DNA from: an uncultured Clostridia bacterium
Lineage (GTDB): Bacteria; Bacillota; Clostridia; Christensenellales; Borkfalkiaceae
Length of the DNA stretch: 24,479 bases
Assembly: GCA_947587775.1 (NCBI GenBank)
Contig: CANPYD010000004.1
Coordinates: 1-24,479, forward strand
Reading direction: 5' to 3'
Below are positions 13,858 to 20,773 of this stretch, piece by piece. Within the stretch, counting starts at the first letter, position 1. Each line of letters begins with the position of its first letter. A program made the translations under genes and the position numbers. The notes below the pieces were generated by a model. That model had not been told where the DNA came from. It saw only the letters and a program-made list of their open reading frames with translations, and did not search any database.

Positions 13858-15123
13858 TTACCGCAAAATCACCAAATTCTTTTTCGCCCTTGTGATGGCG
13901 GTATACAGCCACTGTCTGCCGTCCGAAAAGAGGCGGCTCTCGTCGAGGACGACGACAAAGCCGTATTCCGAACCCTGCGCCTTGTGGCAGGTGACGGCAT
14001 AGGCGAACTCAAAGCGGCAAACCGTGTCCTCGCGTTTCACGCGCGCCGCGCGGAGTGCGCCGAAGTTATCCTCATGCACGAGCCTGCCGTTCGCAAGCAG
14101 GCACGCCTTCGCGCCATAGCCGTGAAAGTACCGTCCCGCCGTAAAAATTCCCGCGTCAAAGGGAAGATTTTTGACGGGTTTCGTCAGAAAATCGGCGCAA
14201 AAGTCGAGCATGCCCAATCCGTCCTCTCCCTCGCGGACGTCGTAGCACTTGCCGATGATCCCGTTGACGAGGTGAAAGTTTCCCTCCTCGTCGAGGGGTT
14301 TCGCCCAGTCGTTGAGGGTACAGATGAGTTTTTCGCCGTCGATGGGAAGGAGCGACCCTTCCGCGATCCCGAGATGGGTGCGGATCTCCCTGTTGAGGCG
14401 GGCGCGGGCGCTGTTCGTGCCGACGATGATTTGATCGCACTCCAAAAATAACTTCTTCCGCTGCTCCAGTGAGAGTGAATTCTTGGGGATTACGGCGGCA
14501 TTTTCGCCGTATCTCCCATATGGCAGAAACTCCCCTGCGCGCACCCGTTCCGCCATGCGGATGATGGGGTCGTCCCGCTCCTGACGGACGATTTGCTTGA
14601 GGGTGATCACGGGCATGGTCATAAGAGAATTGCTCCCGTTGACGGGCGGAAGCTGTGCGCTGTCCCCGCAGAAGAGGCACTTGATCCCGAACGACAAGAG
14701 GTCTTTCAGGAGCTCATCGGATACCATGGACGTCTCGTCCACGACGATGAGACGGATGTCCTTGGGCAGGGACTCCTTCAGGACGAAGCGCAGAAAACGT
14801 TCGGAGATGACTTCGCCGTTTTCATCCACCTCGATGTCCTCTTCCCGCGTATAGATGAGGCTGTGCACCGTGCTTGCGGGCGTCCCGCCGCGGATGAGCA
14901 CGGAAGCCGCCTTCCCCGTGGGGGCGACAAAGACGGCGCTTTCCCCCGGGACGAGCCCCATTTTTCGTACGATATAGTCCACGAGAAAGGTTTTTCCCGT
15001 GCCCGCGTAGCCGCAGAGGACGAAGATCTGCGTATTCAGGTGGAAAAACCACTCCTCGATGAGTTCGGCGGCCTCGCTCTGATCGTCCGTAAGGACAGGG
15101 ACCGCCGCAAGTTCTTCTTTCAT
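13858..15123 (-). CDS. Dda/RecD-like SF1B DNA helicase
   Basis: The 421-residue ATPase has the superfamily 1 motifs in order: TDDQSEAAE (Q motif), GYAGTGKT (Walker A, 38-45), VAPTGKAA (Ia), STVHSLIY, VDETSMV (Walker B, 128-134), CGDSAQLPPV (III), QIVRQ (IV), TCHKAQGSEYG (V) and YTAITRAKK (VI). Short, single-unit enzymes of this plan resemble phage T4 Dda and the core of RecD2, translocating 5' to 3' on single-stranded DNA. No RecD2 N-terminal (HhH) region is present. The start is placed at 15123 (MKEELAAVPVL), six bases after a TATAAT box; a longer frame to 15231 runs through the promoter and a repeat. It ends beside a repeat block without a clear terminator. Confidence 0.88.
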   Translation of the reverse strand: MKEELAAVPVLTDDQSEAAELIEEWFFHLNTQIFVLCGYAGTGKTFLVDYIVRKMGLVPGESAVFVAPTGKAASVLIRGGTPASTVHSLIYTREEDIEVDENGEVISERFLRFVLKESLPKDIRLIVVDETSMVSDELLKDLLSFGIKCLFCGDSAQLPPVNGSNSLMTMPVITLKQIVRQERDDPIIRMAERVRAGEFLPYGRYGENAAVIPKNSLSLEQRKKLFLECDQIIVGTNSARARLNREIRTHLGIAEGSLLPIDGEKLICTLNDWAKPLDEEGNFHLVNGIIGKCYDVREGEDGLGMLDFCADFLTKPVKNLPFDAGIFTAGRYFHGYGAKACLLANGRLVHEDNFGALRAARVKREDTVCRFEFAYAVTCHKAQGSEYGFVVVLDESRLFSDGRQWLYTAITRAKKNLVILR

Positions 15124-15129
15124 GCCCGT

Positions 15130-15158
15130 ATTATAGCATATCCCGCGCAAGAATGCAA
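15130..15158 (-). promoter_or_regulatory. Promoter of the RecD-like helicase gene
   Basis: TTGCAT (15153-15158) and TATAAT (15130-15135) on the minus strand have a 17-bp spacer. Six bases to the ATG imply a leaderless mRNA. Confidence 0.68.
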
Positions 15159-15194
15159 ACATTCGTTTTGTGTTTTTTGAAAAAAATATAATCC

Positions 15195-15295
15195 GCCCCA
15201 CCCCCCTACCCCCCTCCCACGGAGGGGGCAAAACCTGCCCCCTTTCTAAGGGGGCGGGTGGCGCGCCGCCCTTGGCGCGTCAGGTGGGGGTTTAT
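15195..15295. repeat. Nested-hairpin repeat, variant type
   Basis: The outer arms CCCCACCCCCCTA and AGGTGGGGG enclose CCCTCCCACGGAGGG, a CCCCCTTTCTAAGGGGG hairpin, and GGCGCGCCGCCCTTGGCGCG. It is organised like family 1 but with different outer arms, and lies between the helicase promoter and the C_GCAxxG_C_C gene stop, where it may act as a terminator. Confidence 0.6.
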
Positions 15296-15296
15296 T

Positions 15297-15734
15297 CTAA
15301 ATTTCTTCTTCGATGATCTGTTCCAGAATTTCCGCGGCGCACGCGACAAGTTCGGCGCAAGGTCTCTTTTTGTAATATCCCGCCGTGCGCGGCTCCGCCT
15401 GCGGAGAATTGTCCGTGACGATCCCCGCGCCCGTCAGAAGCTGTCCGCATTGATAGCTGCCGTTTTGCTCCTTAAAGCGCAGGGCGAGCTTCTGCACGAG
15501 AGCGTAGATTTCGCTCTTGCTCTTTCCGGGGAAGATCAGCCCAAGAGCGACCGCGCCGCCCGTGACCGCGCCGCAGGTCTCCCTGAGTCTCCCCAGACCG
15601 CCGCCGAGCGCCACCGTCGCACGTTTGATGCTCTCTTCGGGCAGATCGATCCTGTCCGCAAACGCAAGCGCGACGGCTTGCGCACAGTTGCAGCCTTCCG
15701 TAAAGTACTCTTTTGCCCGCTCCGATGCCGACAT
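15297..15734 (-). CDS. C_GCAxxG_C_C family (putative redox) protein
   Basis: The 145-residue protein has the family-defining cysteines: EGCNCAQAV near the N terminus, GGLGRLRETCGAVTGGAVALG in the middle, then YQCGQLLTGAG and CAELVACAAEILEQ at the end. The family is widespread in Clostridia and its function is unproven; conserved cysteines and small size suggest a redox or metal-binding role. The start at 15734 is set by AAAAGGAGG five bases upstream; a longer frame to 15851 only overlaps the neighbouring lipoprotein. It has its own promoter within the end of that upstream gene. Confidence 0.85.
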   Translation of the reverse strand: MSASERAKEYFTEGCNCAQAVALAFADRIDLPEESIKRATVALGGGLGRLRETCGAVTGGAVALGLIFPGKSKSEIYALVQKLALRFKEQNGSYQCGQLLTGAGIVTDNSPQAEPRTAGYYKKRPCAELVACAAEILEQIIEEEI

Positions 15735-15752
15735 ATCCGCCTCCTTTTCTTC

Positions 15753-15781
15753 AGTGTACCACGCCGCCGCCCTTCTGTCAA
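15753..15781 (-). promoter_or_regulatory. Promoter of the C_GCAxxG_C_C gene
   Basis: TTGACA (15776-15781) and TACACT (15753-15758) on the minus strand have a 17-bp spacer. The TGA stop of the lipoprotein gene (15778-15780) is inside the -35 box. Confidence 0.7.
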
Positions 15782-16188
15782 GGCATTCTGAAATCCGCAT
15801 GCAACAGGGTGCCGAAAAGATTATATTCCATGCGGATTGCGCCCTTTTCATAGGGGAAGGAGAAGGACGAACTTCTCGTACCCTGCTTCCCCGTAAAGGT
15901 GATCCTGCCCTTCTCTTCGTCTATGGAGTAGCTCCCCGTATATCCCCCCTCGTTGCCGTCCGTCATTCTGTACGAGAGCGCATAGCTTCCGTCATGGCGG
16001 AGTTCCAAAGAGAGCTTTTCGAACTTTTCCGTCATATCCTCGCCGCCCAGTGCGATCTCTTCGCATTCGTAAAAGCCCGCATAGGGTCTCGTGAGGTCGC
16101 CGAGCGTCCCCATTTCCTCTGCGTCGCAGGCGGTGAAGGAAAGCGCAGCCGCAAGCAGCAAAAACGCCGCAAAAATCTGATGCTTCAT
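15778..16188 (-). CDS. Small lipoprotein of unknown function
   Basis: This 136-residue protein begins MKHQIFAAFLLLAAALSFTACDAEE: a lysine-poor but clear signal peptide ending in a lipobox (SFTAC), so the cysteine would be lipidated and the protein anchored outside the membrane. The mature part has alternating polar and aromatic strands (SLELRHDGSYALSYRMTDG, GSYSIDEEKGRITF), resembling small beta-barrel or lipocalin-like lipoproteins; no family was recognised. The frame continues open far upstream (to 17142), but that is the antisense of the hydrolase gene. CATAAT lies seven bases before the ATG, so a leaderless start is possible; no good -35 was found. Confidence 0.75.
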   Translation of the reverse strand: MKHQIFAAFLLLAAALSFTACDAEEMGTLGDLTRPYAGFYECEEIALGGEDMTEKFEKLSLELRHDGSYALSYRMTDGNEGGYTGSYSIDEEKGRITFTGKQGTRSSSFSFPYEKGAIRMEYNLFGTLLHADFRMP

Positions 16189-16270
16189 ATCCGAAATTAT
16201 GGGCGATTGCGCGAAAAAAATTCCGTCCGTATTTTTTTGAGCGCGGCATAAAAAATCGTATGAAAATAGT

Positions 16271-16299
16271 TTGTAAAAAAATTTACAAAATGCTATAAT
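16271..16299 (+). promoter_or_regulatory. Hydrolase promoter with Rex-like palindrome
   Basis: TTGTAA (16271-16276) and TATAAT (16294-16299) have a 17-bp spacer. The -35 box is one end of the perfect palindrome TTGTAAA-AAAA-TTTACAA (16271-16288). Its shape, TTGTnAA-N4-TTnACAA, resembles the operator of the NADH-sensing repressor Rex in Clostridia; Rex binding is inferred. Confidence 0.6.
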
Positions 16300-16326
16300 G
16301 GGAAAGATAAAAACGGAGAAGAGTCT

Positions 16327-17103
16327 ATGCGCATCAAGTGGTACGGCACGGCTTCGCTGCTCCTCGAAAGCGGGGAAGACAGGATCCTCATCGACCCGTA
16401 CTTGAAACAATTCAATCCCGACCTTTATCGCATCCCCATGGAGGAGGCGGGATCTGTCCGTGCGATCCTCATCACCCACCCCCATCTCGATCATTTTGCG
16501 GATATCGGGGCGTTTACGGCGGACTCCGTGATCCCCGTGTTCGTCTCGCAGAACGGGATCGATCACGCAACGCGGCTGGGGATCGATACGGACGGCATGA
16601 TCGCCTATGCCGTCAACGAGGAGATCAGACTCGGCAACTTCACCATCCATACATACAGGAGCAGGCATTGCGTGTTCGACGCGGCGACCGTGCTCCGCGT
16701 GACCTTTTCCCCGCGCACCTGGCTCCATGCGCCCACCGCGGTGAAACTTTTGAAACAGGCGAGCAAATTCAAGCTCCATGACGACATCTTCGCCCTGCAC
16801 ATCTCGGACGGAGAAAAGTCGGTCGTCGTGCTCGGCTCCGCGGGCATGGACGAGGACACCGTCTATCCGCAGGGCGCGGATCTTCTCGTCTTCCCCCATC
16901 AGGGGCGGAGCCGCATGCACAAATATCTGGTGAAATTTTTGGAAGCGTTCCGTCCCAACGCCGTCATGGCGGATCATTTCGACGACGCCTTCCCCCCGCT
17001 CACCCATCGGGAAAGCCTCAAACACTTTGTCCCGACCGTCAAAAAAATTCTCCCCGACGCCGCGGCGATCATTCCGCAGGAGGGAGAATGGTACGAGATC
17101 TAA
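16327..17103 (+). CDS. Metallo-beta-lactamase-fold hydrolase (UlaG-like)
   Basis: The 258-residue protein opens MRIKWYGTASLLLES with IDPY, as in the UlaG-type group, and has the zinc/manganese motif THPHLDH (50-56). Further metal ligands are likely in YRSRHCVFD, LGSAGMDED and MADHFDD. The active family hydrolyses phosphoesters, lactones or other small substrates; none can be assigned here. CGGAGAAG lies upstream of the ATG at 16327 and a leader of about 20 nt is predicted. It converges with the phosphopantetheinyl transferase gene, and the two stop codons overlap (17100-17103), leaving no room for a terminator between them. Confidence 0.87.
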   Translation: MRIKWYGTASLLLESGEDRILIDPYLKQFNPDLYRIPMEEAGSVRAILITHPHLDHFADIGAFTADSVIPVFVSQNGIDHATRLGIDTDGMIAYAVNEEIRLGNFTIHTYRSRHCVFDAATVLRVTFSPRTWLHAPTAVKLLKQASKFKLHDDIFALHISDGEKSVVVLGSAGMDEDTVYPQGADLLVFPHQGRSRMHKYLVKFLEAFRPNAVMADHFDDAFPPLTHRESLKHFVPTVKKILPDAAAIIPQEGEWYEI

Positions 17104-17582
17104 ATTTTGATGAGGGAGACTTCCTCTTCGTGCTCCGTACACAGGCAGAGGATATGATCCCCGATCGCAATATGCTTTAAGAATACCTTTTGCGGCGCGC
17201 CCTTGAAAAACAGGACGCCTTTTTCATATACGAGAGCGCGAAGAAGGCGGGCGAGCGTGCCGCCGAGATATTTGACGTATGCCTCTTTCGCCGTCCAGAG
17301 TTCGAAGAAGTCCTCTTCCCGTTCGGCGGGCGTCAGGCGGGAAAGGATCGCGTCCGTTTTGCGGAGCTTGCGTTTTTCGGCGTCAAGCCCCACTGCTTGC
17401 GTCCCGACGGCGACGGCGATGAGCCCGTCCGTATCGGTGAGGCTGAACTCGCACCCGCCCTTTTCAAGATATGGCTTGCCGTTTTCCGTAAAGAGAATCT
17501 CCGCCGCGATGCCCTGTTCTTTCAGGACGCGCTCTAAAAATTCCCTGCTTTCGGCCTTCTCCGTCGTGTAATAGATGACCAT
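17100..17582 (-). CDS. 4'-phosphopantetheinyl transferase superfamily protein
   Basis: The 160-residue protein has the Sfp-type pattern GKPYL, VGLDAEKRK and FFELWTAKEAYVKYLGG, the latter two providing the Mg2+-binding acidic residues and the CoA-phosphate lysine. Such enzymes move the phosphopantetheine arm of CoA to a serine on carrier proteins. It is shorter than Sfp (about 220 residues), and the usual F-N-x-S-H-S segment is FSLTDT here, so the conserved His is missing; activity may be altered. No polyketide or peptide synthase gene lies nearby, so it may serve the fatty-acid carrier protein. The -10 box ends six bases from the ATG. Confidence 0.82.
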   Translation of the reverse strand: MVIYYTTEKAESREFLERVLKEQGIAAEILFTENGKPYLEKGGCEFSLTDTDGLIAVAVGTQAVGLDAEKRKLRKTDAILSRLTPAEREEDFFELWTAKEAYVKYLGGTLARLLRALVYEKGVLFFKGAPQKVFLKHIAIGDHILCLCTEHEEEVSLIKI

Positions 17583-17588
17583 GCCCCG

Positions 17589-17617
17589 ATTATACCACAG
17601 ACCGTCGGGATTGTAAA
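17589..17617 (-). promoter_or_regulatory. Promoter of the phosphopantetheinyl transferase gene
   Basis: TTTACA (17612-17617) and TATAAT (17589-17594) on the minus strand have a 17-bp spacer. Six bases to the ATG at 17582 predict a leaderless mRNA. Confidence 0.7.
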
Positions 17618-17640
17618 GCGTCCGCCGCGAGGATAAGACT

Positions 17641-17666
17641 TGCCCCCTTCCGTGCGGAAGGGGGCA
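17641..17666 (-). terminator. Terminator of the AAA-YbjN operon
   Basis: TGCCCCCTTCC-GTGC-GGAAGGGGGCA is an 11-bp perfect stem nine bases after the stop of the last operon gene. The following AGTCTTATCC is a poor U-tract. Confidence 0.65.
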
Positions 17667-17675
17667 GGGCGAAAT

Positions 17676-18149
17676 TCAGTTCTGTTTGAGGAAATCCTCG
17701 ATCGAGAGCATTCCCTTCCCGACCATCAGGAATTTATCGTTATACTCATCGACGGTGACGCACGAGCAGTCGATCATATATGCGATCAACTCCTTGGAGA
17801 TGAGGCTGCCGCGGAAGCTCGACGTCAGTCTGAAGAGAACCTTGCCCGTCTTAAAGTCATAATCGAAACTTCCGTCCACGAGTTTATAGGTCGCACGGCA
17901 AGTCGCAATTGCTCCTTCGACGCGCCGCTCTTCGTCGAACACGAACGGCATTTCCGAGAGCATTCTGATCAATTGTTTTTCGGGATCGATATACACGATA
18001 AACTCCATCGGGATATCATCCCCTCTGACGGCAAAGTGCACGAGGAATTTTTCGGGAATCTTATCATATTTCCAATTTCTGTCTTCCAGAGCCTCGCAAA
18101 GCGTTTGAAAAACCGTTTCCGCATTTTTGTTTTTTTGTTGATCTTCCAT
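17676..18149 (-). CDS. YbjN-domain protein, second copy
   Basis: This 157-residue acidic protein resembles the YbjN family, whose fold is like that of type III secretion chaperones. Features are GDDIPMEFIVYIDPEKQLIRML, FDYDFKTGKVLFRLTSSFRGSL and the C-terminal segment DEYNDKFLMVGKGMLSIEDFL. It is clearly paralogous to the gene directly upstream: both share SSFR-SL, a CSC motif (DCSCVTVDEYNDKFLMV here) and the same length. It starts 12 bases after the upstream stop, whose TAA is part of the ribosome site TAAGGAG, so the two are probably co-translated. It is third in an operon with an AAA ATPase. Function is unknown. Confidence 0.72.
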   Translation of the reverse strand: MEDQQKNKNAETVFQTLCEALEDRNWKYDKIPEKFLVHFAVRGDDIPMEFIVYIDPEKQLIRMLSEMPFVFDEERRVEGAIATCRATYKLVDGSFDYDFKTGKVLFRLTSSFRGSLISKELIAYMIDCSCVTVDEYNDKFLMVGKGMLSIEDFLKQN

Positions 18150-18161
18150 TGTTTCCTCTCC

Positions 18162-18638
18162 TTAATCGATAAAATTCAGGATCTCTTCGTTGCTCATGTT
18201 GCTCTTTGCCACCATCAGAAACTTATCGTTGTACCGATCGATGGTGTAGCACGAACAATACAGCATGTACTCAAAGGCCTCCTTGCCGACCAGACTGTCG
18301 CGGAAGCTCGACGTCATTCTGAAAAAGATATTGCCGTCCTGATAATCATAATCAAAACTTCCGTCGATCATCCCGTTGTTGGCGGCACTGACCGCGATCG
18401 CCAAGGCCGTCCGCTTGTCTTCGGGAATATTGAAGGGCATGTGCGATAAAAGCAGAATGAGCTGCCGTTCCGCATCGACGCAGATCCTGATCTCCATCGG
18501 AAGGTCGTCGCCCTGCGCCGAACAGGAAATGAAAAGTTCCTCGGGATTCTTTTCATAATGCCATCCCCGCTCATCCAGCATCTCACAGAGCGTACGGAAT
18601 GCTGCTTGCGCCTGTTTCGTGTTCTTTTCGTCTTCCAT
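18162..18638 (-). CDS. YbjN-domain protein, first copy
   Basis: This is a 158-residue paralogue of the downstream gene. Shared elements include GDDLPMEIRICVDAERQLILLL, FDYDYQDGNIFFRMTSSFRDSL and YCSCYTIDRYNDKFLMVAKSNMSNEEIL. AAAGGAG precedes the ATG at 18638, 21 bases after the stop of the AAA ATPase. Assignment to the YbjN family rests on fold-like pattern and conserved positions and is moderately certain; binding to the ATPase or to a client protein is only an inference from the operon. Confidence 0.72.
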   Translation of the reverse strand: MEDEKNTKQAQAAFRTLCEMLDERGWHYEKNPEELFISCSAQGDDLPMEIRICVDAERQLILLLSHMPFNIPEDKRTALAIAVSAANNGMIDGSFDYDYQDGNIFFRMTSSFRDSLVGKEAFEYMLYCSCYTIDRYNDKFLMVAKSNMSNEEILNFID

Positions 18639-18659
18639 CTTTTTCTCCTTTTTTGTTTT

Positions 18660-20663
18660 CTAAAACCCGATATGGGGTCTTTTCTGAAAATGAAATGCGA
18701 ACTCTTTCTCTCCGCTGGCGCGGTCGAAGTCATCCTTTGTGAGGATCATCTCGCTCCTGTTCGCCAGCTGGCTCCGCATCGCCGCCTTTGCCCACGTGCG
18801 CTCGAACAGATTACGGACAAACCGCGCATTGCTGAATTCTTTGGCGGTGACCGTCTCGTCGGAAAGAGACATGAAATACTCCTTCGCCGCATCGAAAAGT
18901 TTGTCGTCGTACTTGAAGCGCGCCTTTACCATGGAAACGAAGATCTCATACAATTGCTCCCGCGTGAAATTGGGAAACTCGATCGTATACGGCATCCTGC
19001 TCGCGAGCCCTTGGTTCCCCCGCATGAGCTTTTCCATATCGTCGGTATAGCCCGCCATGATCACGACAAAATCGCTTCTGTGATTTTCCATCTCCGCGAT
19101 GAGGGTATCGATCGCCTCTCTCCCGAAGTCACGGTCGTTGTCCTCGCCGCGGTAGAGGGAATATGCCTCATCGATAAACAGAACCGAACCGTATGCGTCA
19201 CGGCAGATGCTTGCCGTCTTGGGCGCCGTTTCGCCGATGTATCTGCCGCAGAAATCTCTTCCGGCATATTCATAAAAATTCCCGATCCGCAGCAGCCCCC
19301 TCTCTTTCAGGATCTTCCCCAAAATACGGGCAACCGTCGTCTTTCCCGTCCCGGGATTCCCCACAAACCGCATGTGGATGCAGGGCATCTCGCCGTCATT
19401 TTGGCGGAGCGAAAGCTCGATCTGGGCAACGATTTCCTCAATCTTCCTTTTGACCTGCTCATTTCCGACCAAACGCTTCAGCTGTTCCGTCCCGGACATG
19501 GCATTTTCAATATTGGAACAGAGCGCCTTGGTGTCGTTGCGGTCGATCGTATAGCTGGCCTTCTTTTTCCCCGCATTCGTGAGCTGTTTGTTGTAAATGA
19601 GCTCGCGGACGACCTTTTTTACCGTATTGAGCCCGTAAAACTTGCCGTCCCCCTTTTCCTCCGTGATGCGCGACTGGAAAAACTCCCACGCGTTTTTGGA
19701 AACCGAAAAACCATAGTCGTTCAGTTCGCGTTCGGCACAGATCCTCAGATCTTCCTGGGTAAACGGGGGGAACGAAAGGCTCCTGACGCTCAGTTGATCG
19801 TTCAACGAAAAGTTGAGGTTCGCGAGGACATCCTTTTCCAGAAACGGGACTCTGAAAACGACAACAAACCCATCTGCCGCCTTTTCGATCGCCCGCAGCA
19901 TCGTCTTGAAATATTGATTGTCTGTCTTCCCCACCCATTCGCTGATGTCGATGGAGAGAATCCGCACCTTGCCCGCATCCCCGCCCTGCAGGAGCTGCAA
20001 GACGTTATCAAAGGGCTCCAAGCTCTCTTTATAGGGGCCGAGCCGCTCTTCCATTACGGACAGGAAAGCCATCTTGCAAAGCCCCGTGGCAGATAACGTT
20101 TGCGCGAAGAGCCGCAGATATGTCGTCAATCCGCACCCGTCCCCGATGGAAAAGAGATAGCTGCGGCTGTTAAATACCGCGTGCGTTTTATTCCCGACAA
20201 GTTGCGGCGCGACCTTGATCGTTTCCCCGATCAGTTTCTTGAATTCGTTTGCGCCTACCAGATCCGAAACGCGTCTCCTGATGTCCCGGATCGCTTCCGG
20301 CTCCTCGTTCTCCTCCGCCATCCGCGAATGGCTGCCGGAACCGGTTTTGGAGGCAGGCTCTTCCGCGGGAGCAGGCTCTTTCTCCGACGCCTTCTCCTCG
20401 GCCTGCGTGATCTCCAGATCGAGGATCTCATCGATTTCCTCGTCGGGATAATTCTTTGAAAAAGCTGTCCTGATATGATCTGCGACACGGCTCGCGTCCG
20501 TCTCTTCTCCCTTAACCAAAATCGTAATGGAGGTCAGAGAAGAATCTTCAATGGACACCTTGTCGCCCTGCAGCTGTGATTTCAATTTGGAGATGGGCAG
20601 CTCCTCATCATCGCGATGCTTCAATACCCATCCGCCTTCCAATTCAACAACGATCTTTTTCAT
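18660..20663 (-). CDS. CbbX/SpoVK-type AAA ATPase with an additional degenerate AAA domain
   Basis: This 667-residue protein has an acidic N-terminal domain (about 1-90), a charged Glu/Pro/Ala linker (90-125), a first AAA-like domain whose P-loop is GDGCGLTT (174-181, lysine replaced by leucine), and a full second domain: GNPGTGKTT (Walker A, 435-443), VLFIDEAYSLY (Walker B, 494-504), MAGYTDDM and the arginine-finger region ASRMPYTIEF. The active domain resembles CbbX, SpoVK and the ATPase of type VII EccA, hexameric machines that remodel protein complexes. The gene leads an operon with two YbjN-like genes. The promoter gives a leader of about 35 nt, with AGGAAAGG directly before the ATG. Confidence 0.85.
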   Translation of the reverse strand: MKKIVVELEGGWVLKHRDDEELPISKLKSQLQGDKVSIEDSSLTSITILVKGEETDASRVADHIRTAFSKNYPDEEIDEILDLEITQAEEKASEKEPAPAEEPASKTGSGSHSRMAEENEEPEAIRDIRRRVSDLVGANEFKKLIGETIKVAPQLVGNKTHAVFNSRSYLFSIGDGCGLTTYLRLFAQTLSATGLCKMAFLSVMEERLGPYKESLEPFDNVLQLLQGGDAGKVRILSIDISEWVGKTDNQYFKTMLRAIEKAADGFVVVFRVPFLEKDVLANLNFSLNDQLSVRSLSFPPFTQEDLRICAERELNDYGFSVSKNAWEFFQSRITEEKGDGKFYGLNTVKKVVRELIYNKQLTNAGKKKASYTIDRNDTKALCSNIENAMSGTEQLKRLVGNEQVKRKIEEIVAQIELSLRQNDGEMPCIHMRFVGNPGTGKTTVARILGKILKERGLLRIGNFYEYAGRDFCGRYIGETAPKTASICRDAYGSVLFIDEAYSLYRGEDNDRDFGREAIDTLIAEMENHRSDFVVIMAGYTDDMEKLMRGNQGLASRMPYTIEFPNFTREQLYEIFVSMVKARFKYDDKLFDAAKEYFMSLSDETVTAKEFSNARFVRNLFERTWAKAAMRSQLANRSEMILTKDDFDRASGEKEFAFHFQKRPHIGF

Positions 20664-20703
20664 CCTTTCCTGCCTTGCTCAAAAATCTACAAAATACGAT
20701 TTT

Positions 20704-20732
20704 ATTCTACAATATTCGGGGCGTTTCGTCAA
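20704..20732 (-). promoter_or_regulatory. Promoter of the AAA-YbjN-YbjN operon
   Basis: TTGACG (20727-20732) and TAGAAT (20704-20709) on the minus strand have a 17-bp spacer. Confidence 0.68.
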
Positions 20733-20773
20733 GACTTGAAGAAAATTCTTTCCGAAAAAAATGATATTTCCGA

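Noticed and set aside
16189..17142. Upstream extension of the lipoprotein frame to 454 codons
   Set aside because: The extension is antisense to the metallo-hydrolase; the signal peptide and lipobox fix the start at 16188.
18558..20096. A 512-codon plus-strand frame opposite the AAA ATPase
   Set aside because: The minus strand has intact Walker motifs and ribosome sites; the plus frame shows no recognisable domain.
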